A stretch of DNA of 64,000 nt from NCBI GenBank assembly GCA_034522055.1, contig JAXHLS010000002.1, forward strand, positions 2,294,001 to 2,358,000. The letters are read 5' to 3'. The notes beneath the pieces were generated by a model. That model saw nothing but the letters and a program-made list of their open reading frames with translations, searched no databases and was not told where the DNA came from. Source of the stretch: Gammaproteobacteria bacterium (GTDB taxonomy: Bacteria; Pseudomonadota; Gammaproteobacteria; JAABTG01). The translations under genes were made by a program, and so were the position numbers. Of the stretch, positions 25,901 through 33,466 are shown piece after piece (positions within the stretch are counted from its first letter, which is position 1; each line of letters starts with the position of its first letter).

Positions 25901-26690
25901 GGCGGCAGGGGCCCACCACACCAAGCACCGCTTTCACGACCTGGTGGCCCAACCGCGCAAGATCATCTCCGCTCCCACGTGGTCCGGCATCGAGTCCGAG
26001 GAGGTGAGCTACAACGCCGGCTGGACCAACGTCCATGAGTTGATCCCCTGGCGCACCCTCACCGGGCGCCAGCACTTCTACCAGGACCACCCCTGGATGC
26101 GGGCCTTCGGCGAGTCCCTGTCCAGCTACCGGCCGCCGGTGGACACCAAGACCCTGAAGGGGATCCATCAGGCCCGCAGCAACGGCCACAAGGAGATCGT
26201 GCTCAACTGGATCACCCCCCACCAGAAGTGGGGCATCCACAGCACCTACAGCGACAACCTGATCATGTTGACCCTGTCCCGGGGTGGTCCCTGCGTGTGG
26301 ATCTCCGAGGACGATGCCCGCGAGGCCGGCATCGAGGACAACGACTGGATCGAGGTGTTCAACGTCAACGGTGCGGTGGTGGCCAGGGCGGTGGTGTCCC
26401 AGCGGGTGCGCCCGGGCATGACCATGATGTACCACGCCCAGGAACGCATCGTGAACACCCCCGGCTCGGAGATCACCGGTCGCCGGGGGGGCATCCACAA
26501 CTCCGTGACCCGGGCCGTGGTCAAGCCGACCCATATGATCGGTGGCTACGCCCAGCAGGCCTATGGGTTCAACTATTACGGTACGGTCGGTTCCAACCGC
26601 GACGAGATGGTCATCTTGCGCAAGATGGCCAAGGTCGACTGGTTGGAAGGCGACGACACCAGCATTCTCGCTCAGAGGTACACACGATGA
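22941..26690 (+). CDS. narG: Respiratory nitrate reductase alpha subunit
   Basis: A 1249-residue catalytic subunit of the cytoplasm-facing membrane nitrate reductase, which reduces nitrate to nitrite with quinol electrons. The N-terminus MSHFLDRLMFFKKVQYDFADG resembles E. coli NarG and has no functional Tat signal. STHGVNCTGSCSWK (about 49-62) gives His and Cys ligands of the FS0 cluster. WYNADFLMMWGSNVPQTRT holds the Asp ligand to Mo-bisMGD. The stop overlaps the narH start (ATGA at 26687-26690). Gene order and length are canonical. Confidence 0.98.
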   Translation: MSHFLDRLMFFKKVQYDFADGHGQTTREDRAWEKAYRQRWQHDKVVRSTHGVNCTGSCSWKIYVKDGLVTWETQQTDYPRTRPDLPNHEPRGCPRGASYSWYMYSANRLKYPMVRGALLRQWRQARQQYDDPVEAWAAIAGDPDKARAYKSKRGLGGLVRANWDEVNELVAAANVYTAKTWGPDRVVGFSPIPAMSMVSYAAGSRYLSLIGGVALSFYDWYCDLPPSSPMTWGEQTDVAESADWYNADFLMMWGSNVPQTRTPDAHFMTEARYKGTKVVVVSPDYAENTKFADLWLSPKQGTDAALAMALGHVVFREFHVERPSAYFQDYCRRYTDMPVLVCLEETGHGLTPGRYLRASDLAGGAGQEKNPEWKTLAVDTASGDLVVPTGSVGFRWDGSGKWNLESREGSEGREVELALTLLDRHDTVAEVAFPYFGGIVHDYFPNNPHPEVITHRVPAKRIMLADGREVLVATVFDLQGAHYGVERGLDDPNAAADYAEDKPYTPAWQEAITSVPAAHVIRVAREFADNADKTRGRSMVIVGAGLNHWYHMDMNYRGIINLLMMCGCVGQSGGGWAHYVGQEKLRPQAGWLPLAFALDWSRPPRQMNGTSFWYAHSNQWRYEKLGVAEILSPLADADAYAGCLIDFNVRAERMGWLPSAPQLGRNPLEVAREAAAAGQDPKEYVVDQLKSGALRFACEDPDNPANFPRNLFVWRSNLLGSSGKGHEYLLKHLLGTSDGVQGPDMSAETRRPQEVEWHDEAPEGKLDLLVTIDFRMSTTCLYSDVVLPTATWYEKDDLNTSDMHPFIHPLSEAVNPAWESRSDWEIFKGLARAYSQVVPGHLGVEKDIVTLPLLHDTPTELGQAMEVKDWKRGEVEPIPGKTMPQIAVVERDFPAVYDRFTSLGPLMESAGNAVKGFAWDTKDEVAFLGQLNGVREGDGPTAGRPRIDTAIDAAEVILSLAPETNGEVAVKTWQALSRITGREHAHLAAGAHHTKHRFHDLVAQPRKIISAPTWSGIESEEVSYNAGWTNVHELIPWRTLTGRQHFYQDHPWMRAFGESLSSYRPPVDTKTLKGIHQARSNGHKEIVLNWITPHQKWGIHSTYSDNLIMLTLSRGGPCVWISEDDAREAGIEDNDWIEVFNVNGAVVARAVVSQRVRPGMTMMYHAQERIVNTPGSEITGRRGGIHNSVTRAVVKPTHMIGGYAQQAYGFNYYGTVGSNRDEMVILRKMAKVDWLEGDDTSILAQRYTR

Positions 26691-28243
26691 AGATCCGCGC
26701 TCAGATTGGAATGGTCCTCAACCTGGACAAGTGCATCGGTTGTCACACCTGCTCCATCACCTGCAAGAACGTGTGGACCTCCAGGGAGGGGATGGAGTAC
26801 GCCTGGTTCAACAACGTGGAGACCAAGCCGGGCATCGGCTATCCCAAGGAATGGGAGAACCAGGGGCGCTGGAACGGGGGTTGGCGCCGGACCGGCAACG
26901 CTAAGCTGGTGCCGCGCATCGGCGGCAAGTGGCAGGTGCTGGCGAACATCTTCGCCAACCCGGACCTGCCCCTCATCGATGACTATTACGAGCCCTTCAA
27001 CTTCGACTATCAGCGCCTGCACAACGCCCCGGAGTCCCGTGCCCAGCCCACGGCCAAGCCCTACTCCGCCATCACCGGCAAGCCCATGGACAAGATCGAA
27101 TGGGGGCCCAACTGGGAGGAGATCCTGGGCACGGAGTTCGCGAAGCGCTCCAAGGACGCCAACTTCGAGGCGGTGCAGAAGGAGATGTACGGGCAGTTCG
27201 AGAATACCTTCATGATGTACTTGCCGCGGTTGTGCGAGCACTGTCTCAACCCGACATGCGTCGCCGCCTGTCCCTCGGGGGCCATCTACAAACGGGAGGA
27301 GGACGGCATCGTCCTCATCGACCAGGACAAGTGTCGCGGCTGGCGCATGTGCATCAGCGCCTGTCCCTACAAGAAGATCTACTACAACTGGCAGTCCGGC
27401 AAATCGGAGAAGTGCATCTTCTGCTATCCCCGCATCGAGGCCGGCCAGCCCACGGTGTGTTCCGAGACCTGCGTCGGCCGGATCCGTTACCTGGGGGTGT
27501 TGTTGTACGACGCCGACCGTATCCACCAGGCGGCCAATGTCGCGCGGGAGCAGGACCTGTATCCGTCGCAGCTGGAGATATTCCTCGACCCTCATGACCC
27601 GGAAGTGATCGCCGCGGCCCGCGCCGACGGGGTCCCGGAGTCGTGGCTGGAGGCGGCGCGGCGTTCGCCCGTCTACAAGATGGCCATGGACTGGCAGGTG
27701 GCCTTCCCCCTGCACCCGGAGTACCGCACCCTGCCCATGGTCTGGTACGTGCCGCCCCTGTCCCCCATCCAGGCCGCCGCCGATGCCGGAAAGGTGGGCC
27801 AGGAGGGGCTCATTCCGGACGTGGATTCCCTGCGCATCCCCCTCAAGTACCTGGCCAATCTGCTCACTGCAGGGGATGAGGCTCCGGTGTCCCTGGCCCT
27901 CAAGCGCATGCTTGCCATGCGCGTGTACAAGCGCCGCCAGCGGGTGGACCACGTGGACGACCAAGCGGTGCTGGAGCAGGTGGGGCTCACCCCGGAGCGG
28001 GTGGAAGAGATGTACCAGACCATGGCCATCGCCAACTACGAAGACCGCTTCGTGGTTCCCACCGGCCACCGGGAGGATATGCCCGACCCGTACGGCACCC
28101 GCAGCGGCTGCGGCTTCACCTTCGGTGACGGTTGCAACACCCATGGCCTGTCCCAGGGCAACCTGTTCGGCAGCAAGGACCCGAAGCGGCGCAAGTTCGC
28201 CTATCCCTCGTGGACGGTGGAGGTCGACAATGACAAATCCTGA
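26687..28243 (+). CDS. narH: Respiratory nitrate reductase beta subunit
   Basis: A 518-residue iron-sulfur subunit. ATG at 26687 overlaps narG and starts MKIRAQIGMVLNLDKCIGCH. The cysteine clusters for one 3Fe-4S and three 4Fe-4S centres are all visible: CIGCHTCSITCKNVW near residues 16-30, CEHCLNPTCVAACPSGAIY and DKCRGWRMCISACPYKK near 185-230 (Trp in place of one Cys marks the 3Fe-4S site), and CIFCYPRIEAGQPTVCSETC near 245. It passes electrons from NarI hemes to NarG. Confidence 0.98.
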   Translation: MKIRAQIGMVLNLDKCIGCHTCSITCKNVWTSREGMEYAWFNNVETKPGIGYPKEWENQGRWNGGWRRTGNAKLVPRIGGKWQVLANIFANPDLPLIDDYYEPFNFDYQRLHNAPESRAQPTAKPYSAITGKPMDKIEWGPNWEEILGTEFAKRSKDANFEAVQKEMYGQFENTFMMYLPRLCEHCLNPTCVAACPSGAIYKREEDGIVLIDQDKCRGWRMCISACPYKKIYYNWQSGKSEKCIFCYPRIEAGQPTVCSETCVGRIRYLGVLLYDADRIHQAANVAREQDLYPSQLEIFLDPHDPEVIAAARADGVPESWLEAARRSPVYKMAMDWQVAFPLHPEYRTLPMVWYVPPLSPIQAAADAGKVGQEGLIPDVDSLRIPLKYLANLLTAGDEAPVSLALKRMLAMRVYKRRQRVDHVDDQAVLEQVGLTPERVEEMYQTMAIANYEDRFVVPTGHREDMPDPYGTRSGCGFTFGDGCNTHGLSQGNLFGSKDPKRRKFAYPSWTVEVDNDKS

Positions 28244-28955
28244 AGAGATGGCCCCCATGGATATCGTGAAGGTGATCGCCGTGCTCCTGCACTATCCCCA
28301 GGCGGAGGTTCAGGCGGCGGCGGCCGAGCTGCGGGATGCGATCACGGCCGCGCCCGACCTGCCGGCAGCGGAACGGGTCGCCCTGACGACCTTCCTCGCC
28401 CGTCTGGAGGAGGGTGACCTGCTGGATTTGCAGGCGGAGTACGTGGCCACCTTCGACCGCGGGCGGCGCCTGTCCCTGCACCTGTTCGAGCATATCCACG
28501 GCGAGTCGCGGGACCGGGGTCAGGCCATGGTGGACCTGTTGGCCCACTACCGGGCCGCCGGGTTGGAGCCGGCGGTATCGGAGCTGCCGGACTACTTGCC
28601 CCTGTTCCTCGAGTACTGTTCCCTGCTGCCCGCGCAGGCGGCCCGGGAATGGCTCGAGGGGGTGGGAGAACTGCTCGCCCTGTTACATGCCCGCCTGCAG
28701 CGGCGCGCCAGCCCCTACGCCCCCCTGTTCCCGCCCCTGCTGCGCCTGGCGGGTGTGGACCGGGAGCGGGTGCTGGAAGCCATCGCGCGGGAGGTCGCCG
28801 GGGAGTCCGACGATGCCACCCCCGGGGCCCTGGACCGGGATTGGCAGGAGGGGCCCGTCACCTTCGGCCCCGACGCGGCCGCCGGCTGCACCCCGGGAAG
28901 ACCCGCCGGCGGTGCGTCCGGCACCCAATGGGTGGCGCCGCCGCGGGCGCTTTGA
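28230..28955 (+). CDS. narJ: Nitrate reductase molybdenum cofactor assembly chaperone
   Basis: A 241-residue NarJ/TorD-family chaperone that helps insert Mo-bisMGD and FS0 into NarG; it is not part of the mature enzyme. ATG at 28230 follows GGAGG by seven bases and overlaps the narH end by 14 bp. Supporting sequence: LLHYPQAEVQAAAAELR, YVATFDRGRRLSLHLFEHIHGESRDRGQAM (the central NarJ signature) and ELPDYLPLFLEYCSLLP. The tail beyond about residue 195 is low in complexity. Confidence 0.95.
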   Translation: MTNPEEMAPMDIVKVIAVLLHYPQAEVQAAAAELRDAITAAPDLPAAERVALTTFLARLEEGDLLDLQAEYVATFDRGRRLSLHLFEHIHGESRDRGQAMVDLLAHYRAAGLEPAVSELPDYLPLFLEYCSLLPAQAAREWLEGVGELLALLHARLQRRASPYAPLFPPLLRLAGVDRERVLEAIAREVAGESDDATPGALDRDWQEGPVTFGPDAAAGCTPGRPAGGASGTQWVAPPRAL

Positions 28956-28986
28956 ATTCCGTTGCCATCGTCCCAGGAGGACTACC

Positions 28987-29673
28987 ATGGACCATCTTCA
29001 TGCCCTGCTGTTTCAGCTCTATCCTTACTTGGCCGGCGCCGTGTTCATCATCGGCAGCATCCTGCGCTTCGATGTCGCGCCCTACACCTGGAAGACCAAT
29101 TCCAGTCAGATCTTCCACAGTGGCCCGTCGTTCCGGCTCGCCAGCAACCTGTTCCACATCGGCATCCTGGCCCTCTTCTTCGGCCACCTGGTGGGGCTGC
29201 TCATGCCCCACTCCTGGTACCCGGTGTTCGGGCTCACCGCCGGCAGCAAGCAGGTCCTGTCCATGGTGGCGGGGGGCGTCTTCGGGCTCATCTGTCTGGT
29301 GGGCGCCACCATGCTCCTGCACCGGCGCCTGTTCAACGTCCGTATACGCGCCCACAACTCCCAGGGGGATACCTTCATCCTGGTGCTGCTCTACCTCCAG
29401 TTGCTCACCGGCCTGGTGACCATCTTTTCTTCCATGGGACACCTGGACGGCGAGATGATGATGGTGCTCACCACCTGGGCCCAGGATATCGTCACCTTCC
29501 ATGGTGGCGCGGGCCAGATCCTGGTGGATGCCCCCCTGGTGTACAAGGTGCACATCGTGCTCGGTATCACCATGTTCCTGGTGTTCCCCTTCACCCGCCT
29601 GGTGCATGTATGGAGCGCCCCGGTGTGGTACCTGGGGCGCTCCTACCAGTTGGTTCGGGAGCGGATCACCTGA
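28987..29673 (+). CDS. narI: Respiratory nitrate reductase gamma subunit (cytochrome b)
   Basis: A 228-residue five-helix membrane subunit that oxidises ubiquinol and carries two b hemes. Heme ligands are visible as FHIGILALFFGH (first His pair, about residues 56-66) and YKVHIVLGITMFLVFPFTRLVHVW (second pair near 186 and 204). AGGAGG lies a few bases upstream of the ATG at 28987. It closes the narGHJI block; a GC-rich hairpin follows before the DsrC-like gene. Confidence 0.97.
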   Translation: MDHLHALLFQLYPYLAGAVFIIGSILRFDVAPYTWKTNSSQIFHSGPSFRLASNLFHIGILALFFGHLVGLLMPHSWYPVFGLTAGSKQVLSMVAGGVFGLICLVGATMLLHRRLFNVRIRAHNSQGDTFILVLLYLQLLTGLVTIFSSMGHLDGEMMMVLTTWAQDIVTFHGGAGQILVDAPLVYKVHIVLGITMFLVFPFTRLVHVWSAPVWYLGRSYQLVRERIT

Positions 29674-29687
29674 CCTCGAGGGGTAGA

Positions 29688-29710
29688 GGGGTAGCCGCGG
29701 CGGCTACCCC
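29688..29710. other. Strong intercistronic hairpin after narI
   Basis: GGGGTAGCCG-CGG-CGGCTACCCC is a perfect 10-bp stem with a 3-base loop, starting 14 bp after the narI stop. No T-run follows, so it is not a classical rho-independent terminator on the plus strand. It could be a processing or stability element, or partly block read-through. Confidence 0.6.
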
Positions 29711-29827
29711 CACCCCGGCCCGATGGGCAATGGCAAAGGCCCGTCCGTAGTCGCAACATTGGACTCAAGGCACACGCTACAGGGGACACCCACCCGAGAG
29801 GGGGCCGTCCCCCGGAGACCACATACG

Positions 29828-30187
29828 ATGATTACCAAAGTGATTGACAAGAACCTGGACCTGGGTGGCCGCATGGTGCCTGTCGACGAGGAAGGCTACC
29901 TGGTGGATCCCGAGGACTGGGACCCGGAGGTGGCCGCGCGCCTGGCCGAGCAAGAGGGCCTGGAATTGAACGATGATCACTGGAAGGTGATCCGTTTCGT
30001 CCGCGACCATTACGCCGAACATCAGGTGGCGGTGGATGCCCGCTTCGTGATCCGCTACCTGGCGGAGGAACTGGGCAAGGGCAAGGACGCCCGGAGTTAC
30101 CTGTTCGAGCTCTTCCCCTACGGTTATGTCAAGCAGGCCTGCAAGGTTGCGGGCATGCGCCGGCCGCGGGCCTGGAGTACCGGTTGA
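29828..30187 (+). CDS. DsrC/TusE-family protein lacking the penultimate cysteine
   Basis: A 119-residue DsrC-fold protein (DSM/sulfur-relay family): LVDPEDWDPEVAARLAEQEG at 25-44, ELNDDHWKVIRFVRDHYAEH at 46-65, and LFPYGYVKQACKVAGMRRPR at 95-114. Cys105 occupies the position of the upstream DsrC cysteine. The residue 11 further on, normally the penultimate Cys of a flexible arm ending PTGC-V, is Trp116, and the end reads AWSTG. Canonical trisulfide transfer chemistry is therefore unlikely; a regulatory role is inference. ATG at 29828 follows a GGGGG-CCGT-CCCCC hairpin. It sits 154 bp after narI. Confidence 0.88.
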   Translation: MITKVIDKNLDLGGRMVPVDEEGYLVDPEDWDPEVAARLAEQEGLELNDDHWKVIRFVRDHYAEHQVAVDARFVIRYLAEELGKGKDARSYLFELFPYGYVKQACKVAGMRRPRAWSTG

Positions 30188-30262
30188 CCCGGGGATGGCG
30201 TGCCTTCGCCCTCGGGTCGGCCCCGGGGGCGAGACCGATGGTGCTACGCGGAGGACAGCGAG

Positions 30263-30754
30263 ATGCGCAAGGTGCGATGGAAAGGCAGCTTCCTGACCCA
30301 TATCGACTGCCTGGATACCGCCAAGACCCGCCTGTTTCGGTCCCTCGACGGCCTGGGCGAGGAGGTGGCGCGGGTCGAGCACTGCCAGGACATCGAGGAC
30401 CTGCTGCGGGATCTGAACGCCCGGGCGTCGGAACTCTACGGTAGTCCGGCCCCGGACCCGGATGCCGCCGCTCGCGTCCTGGGCGCCGCCAAGGCGGATG
30501 TGGAGCGGATCCTGGACCAGGGCCTGCCCCTGGCCGCCCTGGGCACCCCCTCCTGTCATGACTGCGGGATGTGCGATGTCACCGGTGAGCGGTTGCGCGA
30601 GTGGCTGGGGGAGGCGCGCTGCGACCCGGGCGGGACGCCGCGCGGGGCGGCCCCCTGGAACCCTGGGCACGGGGATGAAGCCGGCGATGAGGCCGGGAAC
30701 GAGGGAGAGACGGCCGCCAAGCGGACCGTCTCGGGAGGCCACGATGGGCGATGA
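30263..30754 (+). CDS. Unrecognised protein with a CxxCxxC motif
   Basis: A 163-residue soluble protein; the start at 30263 follows GGAGG by eight bases. The N-terminal part (VRWKGSFLTHIDCLDTAKTR, Cys16) continues to a helical middle (EEVARVEHCQDIEDLLRDLN, Cys41). Cys98, Cys101 and Cys104 form CHDCGMC, with Cys120 nearby; this could bind Fe-S, zinc or perform thiol chemistry. The last 40 residues are Gly/Pro/Glu-rich and weakly constrained. It lies between the DsrC-like and CBS genes and overlaps the latter by 11 bp. I do not recognise the family. Confidence 0.7.
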   Translation: MRKVRWKGSFLTHIDCLDTAKTRLFRSLDGLGEEVARVEHCQDIEDLLRDLNARASELYGSPAPDPDAAARVLGAAKADVERILDQGLPLAALGTPSCHDCGMCDVTGERLREWLGEARCDPGGTPRGAAPWNPGHGDEAGDEAGNEGETAAKRTVSGGHDGR

Positions 30755-31352
30755 TGGGCGGTCGAAACGGCCCGACAGAGAGGACTACGAGCGTGCCCTG
30801 AAGAGCATGGGTACCTTCGTGGATATCAGTGTCGATGATCTGATGAGCCTGACCCGCACCGCCGAACGCATCGCGCAACAGCACACCAAAGAGGTGAAGC
30901 GTATCGCCGACGTCATGACCTCCCCGGTGCAGGTGGTGCATCCGGAGACCCCGCTGTCTGCGGCCGCCCGCCTGATGATGACCCATCGTATCAGCGGTCT
31001 GCCGGTGGTGGATGGGACGGGGCGCGCCGTGGGCATCGTCAGCGAGACCGACTTCCTGCGTGCTCTCGGGGTACCGGGTCCCCATGCCAGTCATGGTTTT
31101 TGGCACGCCGTGAAGTCCGCCTTCACGAGGATGATGGCGCGACCTAAGGACCAGGACGCAGAGGCAAGCGTGGCCGATTACATGACTCCCGATGTGGTGT
31201 GTGCCGGTCCCGGGTCGGATCTGCATGACGTGCTCGACCTGATGCGCCGCCATCGGGTGGGGCGGGTGCTGGTATGCGACCCGGAGGGCCGTTGCGTCGG
31301 GGTCGTGACCCGCGCCGACCTGCTGCCCGTGTTCTTCGCGCCGGCGGACTAG
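30744..31352 (+). CDS. Two-CBS-domain protein
   Basis: A 202-residue protein with a 55-residue N-terminal helix region (YERALKSMGTFVDISVDDLM) and a CBS pair: VMTSPVQVVHPETPLSAAARLM...GLPVVDGTGRAVGIVSETDFL and YMTPDVVCAGPGSDLHDVLDLM...RVLVCDPEGRCVGVVTRADLL. CBS pairs bind adenine nucleotides or other ligands and regulate partners. No enzyme domain is attached. GGGAGG precedes the ATG. It is translationally linked to the CxxCxxC gene by an 11-bp overlap. A degenerate copy of its 3' end appears near 35105-35140. Confidence 0.85.
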   Translation: MGDDGRSKRPDREDYERALKSMGTFVDISVDDLMSLTRTAERIAQQHTKEVKRIADVMTSPVQVVHPETPLSAAARLMMTHRISGLPVVDGTGRAVGIVSETDFLRALGVPGPHASHGFWHAVKSAFTRMMARPKDQDAEASVADYMTPDVVCAGPGSDLHDVLDLMRRHRVGRVLVCDPEGRCVGVVTRADLLPVFFAPAD

Positions 31353-31414
31353 CGTGCGGCCCCCACTCCGCCCATTCCTGCCCCCCCTCTGTCCGCGCCT
31401 GGGGCTTCCTCGCG

Positions 31415-32377
31415 ATGGACGATGACAGGGTGAATCGAGGACTGGCATTGCGTTCCGGCGGCCTGACCTTGGCGGACTACGTGCCAACCTTTGGACAGGA
31501 CCTGCTGCATCGCTATGGTGTGCGGGTACACAAGGTCGCTCTCGACACCGCGTTCACTTGCCCGAACCGGGATGGTAGCAAGGGCCGCGGCGGTTGCACC
31601 TTCTGTAACAACGCATCTTTCAGTCCCCACGGGCGCAACCCGGTATCGGTAGCCGAACAGATCGAATCCGGGCGCCGGGTGGTCGCCAAACGTACCGGGG
31701 CGCGGCGTTTGCTGGCCTACTTCCAGGCCTACACCAACACCTACGCCGATACGGAACGGCTCGCCGCCCTGTACGGGGCGGCCCTCGCGGAGGAAGACGT
31801 CATCGGCTTGGCCGTGGGAACCCGTCCGGACTGTGTTGCACCCGCCACCCTGGACCTCCTCTGCAGCTACCGTGACCGGGGTTATGAGGTGTGGCTGGAG
31901 CTGGGACTGCAATCGGCCTTTGACGGCACCCTGGAGCGGGTCAACCGGGGCCACGGGTTCGCCGACTATCGCCGCACCCTGCTTGCAGCCCGCACACGGG
32001 GCCTCAAGGTGTGTACCCATCTGATCGTCGGATTGCCCGGGGAGACCGCAACCCACGCCCGGCAGACCCTGAAGCGGGTGTTGGAGCTGGGCGTCGATGG
32101 CCTGAAGCTCCATCCCCTACATGTGGTCAAGGGCACGGTCCTGGCCAACGAGTGGCGGCGCGGTGAGTACCTGCCGCTGACTCTCCCCGAGTATGTGGAG
32201 GTGGCCGCGGATTTGGTCCAGATGACCCCCCCCGGTGTGGTGTACCACCGGCTCACCGGTACCGCGCCACGGGGGATCCTTTTGGCTCCAGGGTGGTGCG
32301 CAGAGAAGTGGCGGGTGCTCAACGCCATTACCTGGGAGCTGCACCGGCGTGCCGTAAAACCCGCACCGCGAACGTGA
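31415..32377 (+). CDS. Radical SAM protein of the YhcC family
   Basis: A 320-residue protein of the TIGR01212/YhcC radical SAM group. The cluster-binding cysteines are Cys49, Cys61 and Cys64 (CPNRDG...GGCTFC), a CX11CX2C spacing typical of this group, not CX3CX2C. LAYFQAYTNTYAD and LELGLQSAFDGTLERVNRGH are further family signatures. The biochemical role of the family is not established. It lies directly ahead of ubiUVT, suggesting an anaerobic function. Start ATG at 31415 (MDDDRVNRGL). Confidence 0.85.
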   Translation: MDDDRVNRGLALRSGGLTLADYVPTFGQDLLHRYGVRVHKVALDTAFTCPNRDGSKGRGGCTFCNNASFSPHGRNPVSVAEQIESGRRVVAKRTGARRLLAYFQAYTNTYADTERLAALYGAALAEEDVIGLAVGTRPDCVAPATLDLLCSYRDRGYEVWLELGLQSAFDGTLERVNRGHGFADYRRTLLAARTRGLKVCTHLIVGLPGETATHARQTLKRVLELGVDGLKLHPLHVVKGTVLANEWRRGEYLPLTLPEYVEVAADLVQMTPPGVVYHRLTGTAPRGILLAPGWCAEKWRVLNAITWELHRRAVKPAPRT

Positions 32378-32460
32378 TGACCACAGGGCCTGGCCGAACG
32401 GCTTCGACCCATCTCTCCGCGACCCGTACGGCGGGTTGCTCGAACCGAGGCACCTCTCCG

Positions 32461-33456
32461 ATGGAACTGGTCTGTCCGGCAGGTAACCTGCCATCCCTCA
32501 AGGCCGCCGTGGACAACGGCGCCGATGCGGTCTACCTGGGTCTGCAGGGCGACACCAACGCGCGCCACTTTCCCGGTTTGAACTTCGACCAGCAACGGTT
32601 GGGTCAGGGGATCGACTACATCCACGCCCGAGGTCGTCGGGTTTTTCTGGCCATCAACACCTACCCCCAACCCGAGGGCTGGCACCGTTGGATACGCGCC
32701 GTGGACAGCGCCGCCGATCTGGGCGTGGACGCCCTGATCCTGGCGGATATCGGGATCATGGATTATGCCGCTCGGCGCTGGCCGGAACTGCCCCTACACC
32801 TGTCGGTACAGGCCTCTTGCACCAACTACGAGGCCCTGCGCTTCTACCATGAGCTGTTCGGCATCCGCCGCGCCGTAGTGCCTCGGGTCCTGTCCTTGGC
32901 CCAGGTGCGCCATACGGCAGCCAACAGCCCGGTGGACATCGAGGTGTTCGGCTTCGGCAGCCTGTGCGTGATGGTGGAGGGGCGATGCCTGCTGTCCTCC
33001 TATGCCACCGGCAAGTCCCCCAACACCTACGGCGCGTGCTCTCCCGCCGAGGCAGTGGCCTGGGTGGAATCCCCCCGGGGGCTCGAGTCGCGCCTCGGCG
33101 GGCTGCTCACCGACTGCTACGGCCCTGGAGAGGAGGCCGGTTATCCCACCATCTGCAAGGGTCGCTACCGGGTGGGGGGAAGTACCTACTACGCCATCGA
33201 GGAACCCATCAGCCTGAACACCCTGGAACTGCTGCCGGAACTGATGGCCGCCGGGGTGGCAGCAATCAAGATCGAGGGGCGCCAGCGCAGTCCGGCCTAT
33301 GTGGGCCAAGTGACACGCGTCTGGCGCCAGGCCATCGACGCCTGCCGGGCGCGGCCGAAGGCCTTCCGGGTGCGAGAGGACTGGTTCAGGGAACTGGCCA
33401 AAGTATCCGAGGGTGCACAGACCACTCTTGGCGCCTATCACAGGCCGTGGCAGTGA
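32461..33456 (+). CDS. ubiU: Oxygen-independent ubiquinone hydroxylase component UbiU
   Basis: A 331-residue U32-family protein. It begins MELVCPAGNLPSLKAAVDNGADAVYLG, the standard start of UbiU (formerly YhbU). Fe-S ligands are expected among SLCVMVEGRCLLSSY, YGACSPAEA and YPTICKGRY (four Cys in the order C-C-C-C). UbiU pairs with UbiV to hydroxylate the quinone ring without oxygen, apparently with prephenate as the oxygen source in E. coli. The location behind narGHJI supplies ubiquinol under anaerobic nitrate respiration. Confidence 0.93.
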   Translation: MELVCPAGNLPSLKAAVDNGADAVYLGLQGDTNARHFPGLNFDQQRLGQGIDYIHARGRRVFLAINTYPQPEGWHRWIRAVDSAADLGVDALILADIGIMDYAARRWPELPLHLSVQASCTNYEALRFYHELFGIRRAVVPRVLSLAQVRHTAANSPVDIEVFGFGSLCVMVEGRCLLSSYATGKSPNTYGACSPAEAVAWVESPRGLESRLGGLLTDCYGPGEEAGYPTICKGRYRVGGSTYYAIEEPISLNTLELLPELMAAGVAAIKIEGRQRSPAYVGQVTRVWRQAIDACRARPKAFRVREDWFRELAKVSEGAQTTLGAYHRPWQ

Positions 33457-33466
33457 GGAATGTGGC

